A stretch of 41,039 nucleotides of DNA from Betaproteobacteria bacterium (GTDB lineage: Bacteria > Pseudomonadota > Gammaproteobacteria > Burkholderiales > SG8-39). How positions within the stretch are numbered: the stretch's first letter is position 1; each line of letters starts with the position of its first letter. Of the stretch, positions 1 through 8,750 are shown piece after piece. The stretch covers positions 1 through 41,039 of the forward strand of contig JADJPT010000031.1 of assembly GCA_016713125.1 (NCBI GenBank), written 5' to 3'. Position numbers and translations under genes: made by a program. Under the pieces are notes generated by a model, which did not search any database, was not told the DNA's origin, and saw only the letters and a list, made by a program, of their open reading frames with translations.

Positions 1-1
1 G

Positions 2-2108
2 CTCTACACCGGAGCGGTGACGGTCAGCACCAGCAGCCTGCGCGGAGACTGGACACAGGTTTCCGGAGGTTCGGGCTTCTCCAATGGCGCGGCCGACGAT
101 GGAGTTGCGACGATCAACTTCGTCAATGAGTCTTCGGTGGTGCTCAGCCTCCGGCATACGTATGCCGGCACCTCCAACATCAATGTGGTCAGCGATGCCA
201 TCGTGGAGTCCGAGGATCTCAGCATCACCTGGGCACATGCGGGTTTCGTGTTCACGGACGGCTCCGCGCAGCATCTCGCCAACCAGACCGCGGGTGTGAC
301 CTCGCCGGTGTATTTGCTGCGCTCCGTGCAAAGCACGGGCTGCGTACCCGGAGGCACCTGCGTCGGGGCCTGTGCTGCGAATCCGGATTTCGAGAACGGT
401 GCCAGCAAGGCGGTCGATCTGGCGTTCGAATGCGAGAACCCCAGCGCTTGTGCGGGTGGCACGCTGACCTTCACCAATAACGGCGCAAGCGCCATCTCCG
501 CAAACAATGACGTGGCCAGCATAGACAACATCACCAGCTGGACCAGCAAGAGCCTCACCTGGGGCGCCAACGCGACCGCGAGTTTCACCTTCGCCTATTC
601 GGACGTCGGGCTTCTGAAACTGCATGCGCGCTACGCGCTTTCGCCATCGGGCGAGTATGTGAAAGGCTCAAGCGCTGCTTTCGTGGTGAAGCCATTTGGC
701 TTTTCGGTGACCGGCATCACGCGTAGCGACAACTCCGCCAACCCGGCGGCCGCAAATGCCAGCGGGGCGAGCTTCGTGAAAGCCGGTGAGGCGTTCAAGC
801 TCACGGTGACCGCTGTGAACCAGAGTGGAACTGCGACGCCGAACTACGGCAAGGAAACTCCCGCGGAAGGCGTGACGCTCACCGCCAGCCTGGTGCCTGG
901 GCTGGGTCTCACGGACAATCCTGCGCTGAGCAACAACACCATCGCCGGCGGCTCGTTCAGCGCAGGCGTGGCGGCCGTGTCGAACGTGTCCTGGGGCGAG
1001 GTAGGCATTATCACGTTGAGCCCCGCGGTTGCCGACAGCGACTACCTCGGTGCGGGCCAGGTTACCGGTACCACGTCGGGCAATATCGGTCGCTTCGTGC
1101 CGGATCGGCTCACGTTACTGGGTTCGCCAAGTCCGGCGCTGGTCAACCGTGTGGCGGCAGCTTGCGCGCCGGCTTCCGCCTTCAGCTATATGGGTGAGGC
1201 TCTGGGACTCGAGTTCACCCTGGAGGCGCAGAACGCGGCCGGGGCGCGTACGCGCAACTACCGCAGTTCGGGCGTCGCCGCGCAGAATTTTGCCAAGTTG
1301 GATTTCTCCAACTCGACGCAGTTTGGTTTCGGGGCGATTAGCGGGGTCACGAACCTGACGACGCGGGTTGCTGAGGGCGTAAGCACGCCGCTGCGTTACT
1401 TTGTCAATTACCCGACCTGGGTTGATGGTCAGGGGGCGGCGGCAACCGGCCCGAACACACAGGCGCGGCTGCGCGTTGCAGCGCAACAACAGCGGTCCGA
1501 CCCCGCAGGACAATCCAGATGGCCCGTATCTCGGAACGCAGATCGGTATCCGCGCCAGCGACGCCGACGGCATCACGCTGTCGGCGCCGGACCTGGACCT
1601 GATCGCCGGGGGCGGCAACGATCACAAGTCGTTGGGAGTGACGACCGACCTGCGCTTCGGGCGCTTGCGTTGCCAGAATGCCTCCGGCTCGGACAAGCTT
1701 GCACTGCCCATGTTCTTCGAAGCCCAGCACTGGAACGGTGCGGCATTCATTCGCAATGCCGACGACAGTTGTACGGCGGTGTCCTCCGGGGACGTGAGCT
1801 ATTCCGGGTATCGCAATCTTTTGCAGGCGGGTGAAGTCGGGAGCCCGACCGTCACGCCGATCGCCGCCGGACTGGGACGACTGTTGCTGCCCAAACCGGC
1901 CGGTGGCGATGGAAACTATGTGGGAGGCCTGAACGTCCTGTTCGATCTGTCGACGACAGGATACGGCCACCTGCTGGGCAATTGGGCGAGCGCCGACGGC
2001 GACAGTGTCGCGACCACCGCTTATGACGACAACCCCTCCTGCAGTGCGACGTTCGGCCTCTATGGCTCGCAACCCCGCCAGTTCATCTTCTACCGAGAAA
2101 ATTACTAA
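2..2108 (+). pseudogene. mshQ: MSHA biogenesis protein MshQ (DUF6701 type), 5'-partial and frameshifted
   Basis: This is the 3' part of a large, probably surface-exposed MSHA pilus protein. The frame is open from the first bases of the window, so the true start lies upstream. The first part runs to about 1484 in one frame and is rich in Ser, Thr, Asn and Gly, with a FVVKPFGF segment like those in MshQ/DUF6701 proteins. From about 1485 the family-like sequence continues in the next frame, with DNPDGPYLGTQIGI, LRFGRLRCQNASGSDKLALP and a C-terminal SATFGLYGSQPRQFIFYREN, the usual end of this family. Rejoining needs one base removed (or two added) near 1475-1490. I see no homopolymer there, so I cannot tell a real mutation from a sequence error. 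In Vibrio mshQ ends the pilin-side operon; here it lies directly upstream of the assembly genes. Family assignment is by recognised motifs only. Confidence 0.75.
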
Positions 2109-2209
2109 GGCTGATGGCGGAAATGCTTTTACTTTTTGTCCGACAGGGGGCCCATGGGTGGGTGTGGCCCGGCGAATCAACAGGGATGATGTCAGAATTC
2201 GAAAATTCA

Positions 2210-2238
2210 TTGACAACAAATGCTTATTTGTTTAATTT
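2210..2238 (+). promoter_or_regulatory. Candidate sigma-70 promoter for the msh assembly genes
   Basis: A perfect TTGACA lies at 2210-2215 in an AT-rich island within GC-rich DNA. With a 17-base spacer the -10 is TAATTT (2233-2238); the better match TTTAAT (2231-2236) gives a 15-base spacer. Transcription would begin about 20-30 bases before the GTG at 2270, which argues against the longer mshI reading that starts at 2114 and would contain this promoter. Confidence 0.55.
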
Positions 2239-2269
2239 CAAGTCGATTCCCTTGCTTGGCGGGGCGCCT

Positions 2270-3202
2270 GTGAACTGGCTTTCGAGAACCCGGCGCGAAC
2301 CCGGCTGGCTCGCGGTATCTCTTTCGCAGACTGCGATCGGGTACGCGCATGCGCGGCGTACCGGCGAGGGCGCCTGGTGCGTTTCCTTATGCGGTTCGCG
2401 TGCCGTGGGTCCGCAGGGCTTGGAGCAAGTCGGTCGCGCACTGAATTTCGGGCGTTTCCAGTGCACGACCATGCTTGATCCGGGCGAGTACCAGATGCTT
2501 CTCGTCGAAGCCCCGAATGTGCCGCTCACGGAAATGAAGGCGGCAGTGCGCTGGAAGGTGAAGGACATGATCGACTTCCATCTCGACGATGCGACGATAG
2601 ACGTACTGGATATCCCCGAGGATCCGTCCGGGGCGAACCGCGCCCATTCGATCTACGCGATCGCCGTCAAGAACGAAATCGTGCAAGCCTGCATCAAGCG
2701 TTTCGAGGACGCTCACCTGCCGCTCACCGTGATAGACATCGTCGAGACGGCGCAGCGCAATCTCGGCTCTCTTTACGAAACCGAGGAGCGGGGCGTGGCG
2801 ATGCTCTATTTCGCCGAGGAGTACGGGCTGCTCACGATCACCCGGGGCGGGGAGCTGTACCTGTCGCGCCGTCTGGAGATCGGAGCGAGGCAGATACTCG
2901 GCGCGGACGGTGAGCAGAGGGACGACTTGTTCAATCGCATCGTGCTCGAATTGCAGCGTACGCTGGACCATTTCGATCGGCAGTTCCGCTACGTGTCGAT
3001 AGCCAAGCTCATGCTGGGACCCGAGCGGGCCGAGAGCGGCATCGAAGCGTTCCTGCGCTCCAATCTTGATCTCCCGGTCGAGGTCGTGCGCCTGCCCGAG
3101 GTGCTTAGATTCGAGGCTGGGACGGAACTTGATCGTGAGGGCGAGTGGCGCATGTTTCACCTGCTGGGCGCGACGCTGCGCACCGAGTCGAAGGTACCTT
3201 AA
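2270..3202 (+). CDS. mshI: MSHA biogenesis protein MshI (PilM-like)
   Basis: This is the PilM-like cytoplasmic component of the MSHA pilus machine, an actin-fold protein expected to bind the N-terminus of the PilN-like partner encoded next. From the GTG at 2270 the product has 310 residues, starting VNWLSRTRREPGWLAVSLSQ, which fits the family's opening (a basic patch and then PGWLAV). The frame is open back to 2114, but the extra residues do not resemble the family and would overlap the TTGACA promoter, so I prefer 2270. The upstream GGCGGGG is only a weak ribosome binding site. It is the first gene of the I-to-N run and is followed 9 bases later by the pilN-like gene. Function rests on sequence resemblance and operon position. 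Confidence 0.8.
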   Translation: MNWLSRTRREPGWLAVSLSQTAIGYAHARRTGEGAWCVSLCGSRAVGPQGLEQVGRALNFGRFQCTTMLDPGEYQMLLVEAPNVPLTEMKAAVRWKVKDMIDFHLDDATIDVLDIPEDPSGANRAHSIYAIAVKNEIVQACIKRFEDAHLPLTVIDIVETAQRNLGSLYETEERGVAMLYFAEEYGLLTITRGGELYLSRRLEIGARQILGADGEQRDDLFNRIVLELQRTLDHFDRQFRYVSIAKLMLGPERAESGIEAFLRSNLDLPVEVVRLPEVLRFEAGTELDREGEWRMFHLLGATLRTESKVP

Positions 3203-3211
3203 GGCACTGCC

Positions 3212-3895
3212 GTGAGCCAGCAGATCAATCTCTACAACCCTATCTTCCTGAAGCAGGAGAAGCATTTCTCCGCCAGGACGATGTTGCAGGCGACCGGCGT
3301 AGTGCTGCTGGGCGCGGCGGGCGTCTGCGCATATGCCTGGTATCAGGTCGCCAGCATCGAGGGGCTTGCGGAGGACAGTCGAAACTCCCTGAAAGTGCAG
3401 CGTGACCAGCTCGTGAAACTCGGTGCTCAGGTCGCCTCCAAGGGCCACAGTCGAGCTATCGAGCTCGAGATCGAGCGGACGCGCGTACAGGTGAACGATC
3501 GTCGCGCGCTGCTGGCTTCGTTGCAGGGAGGGGCGCAGGGCGGAACGGAGGGGTTCTCGCGATATCTTGCCGCGTTCGCACGTCAGACCAGTCGGGGTGT
3601 CTGGCTTACCGGACTCAGCATGAGCGGCAACGGACAGGATCTCAATGTGAGCGGTCGGGCGCTGCACGCCGACATGCTCCCGGGTTATCTGGACGCATTG
3701 GGCAAGGAAGATGTGATGCGCGGGCGTCAGGTGATCGAACTCAAGTTGTCGGCGCATGTGCAAGATGCAGGAAAGGCCCCTGTACAGCAAGGCCCGGCAC
3801 GTTACGTCGAATTCACCCTCAGTGCGCCCATGCGCAAAGGCGCCGAGGCGTTCGCGATGCCGGCGGGCAAGGCTGCGTCCAAGGGGGCCTCGTGA
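3212..3895 (+). CDS. PilN-domain MSHA biogenesis protein (MshI2-like)
   Basis: This is a 227-residue inner-membrane protein of the PilN type. It starts at a GTG with the short cytoplasmic motif QINLYNP, which in PilN proteins docks into PilM, here MshI. One transmembrane segment follows at about residues 26-46, then a periplasmic coiled-coil stretch (SRNSLKVQRDQLVKLGAQV and on) and a ferredoxin-like domain. It should pair with the PilO-like MshJ to form the alignment complex that links the cytoplasmic ATPase to the secretin. Its last four bases overlap the GTG of mshJ, indicating translational coupling. In gammaproteobacterial msh loci the equivalent gene is often called mshI2; I leave the symbol empty because naming varies. 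Confidence 0.8.
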   Translation: MSQQINLYNPIFLKQEKHFSARTMLQATGVVLLGAAGVCAYAWYQVASIEGLAEDSRNSLKVQRDQLVKLGAQVASKGHSRAIELEIERTRVQVNDRRALLASLQGGAQGGTEGFSRYLAAFARQTSRGVWLTGLSMSGNGQDLNVSGRALHADMLPGYLDALGKEDVMRGRQVIELKLSAHVQDAGKAPVQQGPARYVEFTLSAPMRKGAEAFAMPAGKAASKGAS

Positions 3896-4551
3896 AGCGC
3901 ATCCTCATGCAGTACGCCGAACGCATCGACGCTGCCAGTCTGCGCGAAAGGGTCGGAATTTTCACGGCCGTGCTTTTCGTGATGCTCTTCATTGTCGATA
4001 GTGCGATCCTCGCGCCTTTGCTCGACAAGGAACGGAAGCTGACGCGAGAGAACGCGCAGCGGCAAGCCGAGGCGCTCGTCATCCAGCAACAGGTCAAAGC
4101 CCTGGTGCGCGCGCGCGACGACAACCCCGACGAGCGCAATCGGCGCGTACTGGCGGAGCTCAAGCTGGAGAGTGGCAGGCTCGAGTCGTCAATTCTCGAG
4201 CAGAGCCGGCGTTTCACGCCGCCGGAGCGCATGCGCTCGGTTCTGCAGGAAATGCTCGAGCGCAATAGCAAGCTGCAGTTGGTCGAGTTCAAGACCCTCG
4301 CCGTAGCACCGCTCGCGGAATCCGGGGGCGACAAGGCACGCGCGCCCGAAAGGCGCATCTTCCGTCATGGCGTCGAGCTTACGCTCAGCGGCAGCTATCT
4401 GGACCTGCACGCCTATCTGACGGCTCTCGAGAAATTGCCCACGCAGTTGTACTGGGGCAAAGCCGATCTGGGCGCCAGTTCCTATCCGACCGCCACCCTC
4501 AAGCTCACGGTGTTCACGCTGAGCCTTGATCCGGCATGGATGGTGGTATGA
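3892..4551 (+). CDS. mshJ: MSHA biogenesis protein MshJ (PilO-like)
   Basis: This is a 219-residue bitopic inner-membrane protein, the PilO-like partner of the preceding PilN-like protein. It starts at a GTG overlapping the previous stop (GTGA). A transmembrane segment lies at about residues 23-42 (FTAVLFVMLFIVDSAILAPL). A long charged coiled coil follows (about 44-120, rich in Lys, Arg, Glu and Gln), then a C-terminal periplasmic domain with the phrase LPTQLYWGKADL, typical of MshJ. It ends in an ATGA overlap with mshK. The likely role is a periplasmic alignment subcomplex connecting inner-membrane assembly proteins to the secretin through MshK. Confidence 0.82.
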   Translation: MKRILMQYAERIDAASLRERVGIFTAVLFVMLFIVDSAILAPLLDKERKLTRENAQRQAEALVIQQQVKALVRARDDNPDERNRRVLAELKLESGRLESSILEQSRRFTPPERMRSVLQEMLERNSKLQLVEFKTLAVAPLAESGGDKARAPERRIFRHGVELTLSGSYLDLHAYLTALEKLPTQLYWGKADLGASSYPTATLKLTVFTLSLDPAWMVV

Positions 4552-4913
4552 GTCGCTGGCTGATTGGCACGTTGTGTGCGATGTTCGCGCTGTTCGACCC
4601 GGCGGCGGCCGTTGCTCAAGCCGGTCTGGTTGATCCCACGCGCCCGCCTAACGTGGTTGATGCCGGCTTGCCGAGCGAAGCCACGCCCGCGGGGATGCAG
4701 TTGCAGTCTGTGCTCATCGCACCGGGCCGACGTATCGCGGTCATTGATGGGCGGACCGTCGCGCTTGGCGGCAGGCTCGGGGAGGCCAAGATCGTGCGCA
4801 TCGATGAAGCCTCGGTTACCCTGCTCATCGGACAGGAGAAGCAGGTGCTTCAGCTGCTGCCCGAATCCGCAAAGAAGACCGTGCGCCGGCAGGCACGAAG
4901 GACTGAACGATGA
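4548..4913 (+). CDS. mshK: MSHA biogenesis protein MshK (PilP-like)
   Basis: This is a small periplasmic protein (121 residues from the ATG at 4548). It has an N-terminal hydrophobic signal (LIGTLCAMFALFDPAAAVAQ), then the characteristic DPTRPP motif and a compact beta-rich domain with LQSVLIAPGRRIAVIDGR, as in PilP/GspC homology-region proteins. It ends in a basic tail. An ATG in the same frame at 4536 would add four residues inside mshJ; 4548 is preferred because it forms the ATGA overlap that recurs through this operon. Expected role: bridging the PilN/PilO-like pair to the secretin MshL, encoded next with another ATGA overlap. Confidence 0.8.
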   Translation: MSRWLIGTLCAMFALFDPAAAVAQAGLVDPTRPPNVVDAGLPSEATPAGMQLQSVLIAPGRRIAVIDGRTVALGGRLGEAKIVRIDEASVTLLIGQEKQVLQLLPESAKKTVRRQARRTER

Positions 4914-6658
4914 ACGTACGTCACATACTTCTGCTTGTTGCGCTGGCCGGATGCGCCGAAGCGCCGCCCAGACCGACGGAGATCAATCCCAGCATCCGCG
5001 CCGAGCTCGACAAGGCCGCGGCACCGCGACCTGCGCCTTCACAGCCTCCGAGCTTGGAGGAGGCGATGCTGCCGCCATTGCGCATGGAGATGCCGGAACT
5101 GCGTGGCCAGCCCATCGATGCGAAGTTCGACCTCACGGTGAGCGAAGCGCCGGCGCCGCAGGTGTTCATGTCCCTGGTTTCCGGCACGCGCTACAGCATG
5201 CTCGTGCATCCCAGCGTTGCGGGAAACATTTCGGTCAATCTGAAGGACGTCTCGGTACGCGAGGCGCTGGAGGCGATCCGCGACCTGTACGGTTTCGACT
5301 ACCGGATCGACGGCACGCGCATCTTCATCCAGGCGACCGGTCTGCAAACGCGCATGTTCCGCGTCAATTACCTGCCAGGCCAACGGCAGGGATCAAGCGA
5401 CGTACGCGTGCAGTCCGGTTCTGTATCCGACAGTTCTTCGGCGACATCCGCACCAGTGCCTGCCACAGTCGGTTCTCCGACTCCCGGCACGCAGGCCGGA
5501 GGCACGCCACGACCCGGACAGCGCGCCCTGGAGAGCAGTCGGGTCACCACGCAGACATTCTCCGATTTCTGGCGTGATCTGCACTCTGCGCTGTCGACGA
5601 TCGTCGGCGCTGGCGAAGGAAGGCAGATCGTGGTCACGCCGCAATCCGGCGGGGTGGTGGTGCGCGCCATGCCGGCCGAGTTGCGCGCAGTCAACCAGTA
5701 TCTTGCGGAGACCCGGCTCTCGGTGGAGCGCCAGGTGATGCTTGAGGCCAAGATCATCGAAGTCACCCTGTCGGATGCCTATCAGTCGGGCATCAACTGG
5801 TCAGCTTTCCGGAATTCGGGGCCCAATATCGTGGCTGGCCAATCTTCCAACGTGACCGGCCAGACCTCCCTTTCCGCGCGCGGCGGAGACCAGGCCAGGC
5901 TGTCAGGCGGCGGGCAGACGGTGAACACCGCGGATCGAACGATATCCACGGTCGCCTCCGCACTGGCAGCAACCAATCCGGCCAGTGCGGTTTTCGGCCT
6001 GGCGCTGCAGACTTCGAACTTTGCGGCGCTGCTCCAGTTCCTGGAGTCGCAGGGCAATGTGCAGGTTCTTTCCAGTCCGCGTGTGGCGACGCTGAATGCG
6101 CAGAAGGCGGTACTCAAAGTCGGTACCGACGAGTTCTTCGTCACCAACGTAGCCACAGTGACCACGACCACCGGTACGACTACGCAGCAGACGCCGACCG
6201 TGACCGTCGCGCCGTTCTTCTCCGGGATCGTCCTCGACGTCACGCCCCAGATCGACGACGCGAGCAACATCACCTTGCATATCCATCCGTCGGTCAGCGA
6301 GGTCACCGAGAGCCGACGTGTCGTCGATCTGGGAGGGACGATACCGTCGATCACCCTTCCTCTTGCCAAGAGCACCGTCAGCGAGACCGATACGATCGTG
6401 CGCGTCACCGATGGGAACATTGTTGCGATCGGCGGACTGATGAGCGTCGACGTGCGCGACAACCGTGGCGGTTTGCCGGGCGCGGAATCTCCGCTTTTCC
6501 GGAATACCAATCGCCAGTCGCGAAAGCGCGAACTGGTGATTCTGCTCAAGCCGACGGTCATCCAGGGCGAGCGCGGCTGGGAGCAGGATGCGCGCGAAAC
6601 GCGCCAGCGCATCGAGTCGTATTACCCGGCGCAGCCGTCACGGACGGCGCCACAGTGA
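4910..6658 (+). CDS. mshL: MSHA outer-membrane secretin MshL (PilQ/GspD family)
   Basis: This 582-residue outer-membrane lipoprotein forms the ring through which the pilus exits. The signal peptide ends in a lipobox LAGC with the acylated cysteine at residue 15. A proline-rich linker (to about residue 60) is followed by an N0/STN-like domain (about 70-145, with SVREALEAIRDLYGFDYRID). A Ser/Thr/Pro-rich insert lies at about 160-205. The secretin core begins near 275 (VERQVMLEAKIIEVTLSDAY) and contains VQVLSSPRVATLNAQKA. The terminal signature is VTDGNIVAIGGLM and RKRELVILLKPTVI. All landmarks of a complete secretin are present. It starts at an ATG overlapping the mshK stop and ends in a GTGA overlap with mshM. 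Confidence 0.9.
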   Translation: MNVRHILLLVALAGCAEAPPRPTEINPSIRAELDKAAAPRPAPSQPPSLEEAMLPPLRMEMPELRGQPIDAKFDLTVSEAPAPQVFMSLVSGTRYSMLVHPSVAGNISVNLKDVSVREALEAIRDLYGFDYRIDGTRIFIQATGLQTRMFRVNYLPGQRQGSSDVRVQSGSVSDSSSATSAPVPATVGSPTPGTQAGGTPRPGQRALESSRVTTQTFSDFWRDLHSALSTIVGAGEGRQIVVTPQSGGVVVRAMPAELRAVNQYLAETRLSVERQVMLEAKIIEVTLSDAYQSGINWSAFRNSGPNIVAGQSSNVTGQTSLSARGGDQARLSGGGQTVNTADRTISTVASALAATNPASAVFGLALQTSNFAALLQFLESQGNVQVLSSPRVATLNAQKAVLKVGTDEFFVTNVATVTTTTGTTTQQTPTVTVAPFFSGIVLDVTPQIDDASNITLHIHPSVSEVTESRRVVDLGGTIPSITLPLAKSTVSETDTIVRVTDGNIVAIGGLMSVDVRDNRGGLPGAESPLFRNTNRQSRKRELVILLKPTVIQGERGWEQDARETRQRIESYYPAQPSRTAPQ

Positions 6659-7520
6659 ACTATCTGAGCCATTTTGGTCTGCGTGAGCCGCCCTTCGGCA
6701 TCACGCCTGACACCAGTTTTTTCTACGCCGGGCGCTCGATACAGGAGGCGCTCAACACGCTGATCGTCGCTGTCGCCAACGGTGAGGGATTCATCAAGAT
6801 TACTGGCGAGGTCGGGACCGGCAAGACACTGCTGTGCCGCAAGTTGCTAGCATCTCTCGGCAGCGGGTGGGTGTCGGCATACCTTCCCAACCCGAACCTC
6901 GAACCGCGCACCCTGCTGTTCGCCTTGGCCGCCGAGCTGCGCCTGTCTCCCGATGCATCGCTCGATCAGTACCGCCTGATGGGCAGCATCAACAAGGTCC
7001 TGCTCGACTGCGCCAGGGCGGGCAAGCGGGTGGTGCTGTGCATGGACGAAAGCCAGGCTATGCCACTCGAGACCTGGAGGCGGTGCGCCTGCTGACGAAT
7101 CTGGAGACGGAGAAGCGCAAGCTCCTGCAGGTGGTGCTGTTTGGCCAACCAGAGCTCGACAGGAAGCTGGCTACCGAGTCCATACGTCAGCTGCGCCAGC
7201 GGATCACGTTCCAGCATCGCCTTATTGGTCTGGCGCTCGACGAGGTGGCGTCATACGTCAACTACCGGCTGGTCATAGCGGGATATGCGGGCCAGCCTAT
7301 GATCGACCATCAGGCGGTCCGCGCTCTGCATCGCGCCAGCCGAGGCGTGCCACGCCTGATCAACATACTTATGCATAAGTCGCTGCTCCTTGCGTATGGC
7401 GAGGGCAGCCGATCCGTCGAACGGCGTCATGTGCAGGGCGCAATCCACGACACGCCCGCCGCGGGACCGCGCAGCCGCTGGTCATGGCTGAAGCCGCCGT
7501 TCTTCCGCGCCTCGGATTGA
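6655..7520 (+). pseudogene. mshM: MSHA ATPase MshM (ExeA-like AAA), frame broken at one base
   Basis: This is an ExeA/GspA-like AAA ATPase. The first part (GTG at 6655, stop at 7095) opens MNYLSHFGLREPPFGITPD, has Walker A GEVGTGKT at residues 51-58 and Walker B VVLCMDES, then runs out of frame. The rest of the protein continues in another frame from about 7074: LEAVRLLTNLETEKRKLLQV, VLFGQPELDRKL and a C-terminal RASRGVPRLINILMHKSLLL, the usual sensor region. Adding one C to the CC at 7073-7074 restores PLETLEAVRLLTN exactly as expected. It is either a sequencing error or a single-base pseudogene; the near-perfect conservation on both sides favours error or a very recent event. Role: probably energises or positions secretin assembly. 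Confidence 0.85.
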
Positions 7521-7533
7521 GGGCGCAATCGCA

Positions 7534-8730
7534 GTGAGCCTGATCAACAAGATGTTGCAGGACCTTGATCGCCGTCAAGGAGGGGCAGATGTGGCGGACG
7601 CCACGCCTCGAAGCACGGTAAGGGCCGTGCAACCTGCCGAGCAGCGACGCGAATGGTTCTGGCGCATCGTGGCCGGGCTGATGCTTATCGCCGTCGGCTG
7701 GGTGGTCTGGATCGCCTATCAGCTGCGTCCTCACCCGGTAGCGACCGACCTCGCCTTCAGAGCGGCCGAGGAGGCGCGGCGCTCCCGGGCTGGTGCTCCA
7801 CTCCCTTCAGTGCCTGCTCCGGTGATTGCTGCGCCTGCTGCAGCTGATTCACAGCTGGCGCCTCAGTCATTCGAAACGTTTCGTCTCGCGACCGCGATCG
7901 AAAGTCCCATTCGCGAGCCGGAGCAGCCCAGGCCCCGCGTCGGATCAGCAGCACCTGCCAAGCCGGGTGCGGTAAAGCCTTCTGTCGCACCTGCGCCCGC
8001 TTCCGCGGTTGGCGCCGCGCCGAGTGCAAATGTGCCCAAACCGGTGGAATCCGTGCAGGTACGCGCCGGCGCGGCTGCCAAGACCGCGCCGGAAGCACCC
8101 GCGGCGCGCCCTGCGGCCAACCCCGGTCGTGTCGAGAAGAGAGATATTGCCAAGAGCACCTTCGAGCGCGCGGAACAAGAGTTCCGGCGCGCGATTGGCG
8201 CCCTGAACCAGGGTCATTCTGCGGACGCGGAAAGTGCACTCCTCAGGGCGATTGGTATCGATCCTTCCCACGTGCCCGCCCGGCAGGCACTGATCGCACT
8301 GATGCTCGAGCAAAAGCGCGTGGATGTCGCGCGGCGCCTGTTGCAGGACGGGCTGGCGCTGAATCCTGCGCAAGCTCAGTTCGCCCTGGTGCTCGCACGC
8401 ATCCTGATCGACAGCCGGGACCATGCAAATGCGCTCGCCGTGCTTGCCGGCGCCTCTGGGCCGGGTGCGACCAATGCCGAGTACATGGCCATGCTCGGTA
8501 CGGTTCACCAGAGGTTGGGAATGCATCGGGAGGCGGCGGAGGCGTTTCGCGCGGCCGTTCGACTGGCGCCTGCGACGGGAACCGCATGGCTGGGCTTGGG
8601 GATTTCCCTTGAAGCCCTGGATCGGCGCGCAGAGGCGGTAGAGGCGTATCGCCAGGCCGCGACTTCCGGCGTGCTGCAGGCAGAACTGCGAGCCTACGCA
8701 GAGGGGCGGGTCAGGCAAATAAAGCAGTAA
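7534..8730 (+). CDS. mshN: MSHA biogenesis protein MshN (TPR protein)
   Basis: This is a 398-residue inner-membrane TPR protein. It starts at GTG with the family opening MSLINKMLQDLDRRQ, a short cytoplasmic segment. One transmembrane helix follows at about residues 45-63 (IVAGLMLIAVGWVVWIAYQL), then a long Ala/Pro-rich linker (about 85-205). The C-terminal half (about 210-398) is helical with TPR-type repeats such as AEYMAMLGTVHQRLGMHREA and GLGISLEALDRRAEAVEAYR. It is the last gene of this msh run and converges on the response regulator, with only 20 bases between the stops and no clear terminator. Family members are required for MSHA pilus assembly; the exact mechanism is not evident from sequence. 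Confidence 0.85.
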   Translation: MSLINKMLQDLDRRQGGADVADATPRSTVRAVQPAEQRREWFWRIVAGLMLIAVGWVVWIAYQLRPHPVATDLAFRAAEEARRSRAGAPLPSVPAPVIAAPAAADSQLAPQSFETFRLATAIESPIREPEQPRPRVGSAAPAKPGAVKPSVAPAPASAVGAAPSANVPKPVESVQVRAGAAAKTAPEAPAARPAANPGRVEKRDIAKSTFERAEQEFRRAIGALNQGHSADAESALLRAIGIDPSHVPARQALIALMLEQKRVDVARRLLQDGLALNPAQAQFALVLARILIDSRDHANALAVLAGASGPGATNAEYMAMLGTVHQRLGMHREAAEAFRAAVRLAPATGTAWLGLGISLEALDRRAEAVEAYRQAATSGVLQAELRAYAEGRVRQIKQ

Positions 8731-8750
8731 TCCCGGGGACTGGGAGTCGC

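Noticed and set aside
2114..2269. Longer mshI starting at 2114
   Set aside because: The added residues do not resemble the family and would place the TTGACA promoter inside the gene; the GTG at 2270 gives the expected N-terminus.
7068..7080. mshM as two separate genes, or a programmed frameshift
   Set aside because: The second half lacks its own start and ribosome binding site, and one added base restores the family sequence exactly. No slippery heptamer is seen.
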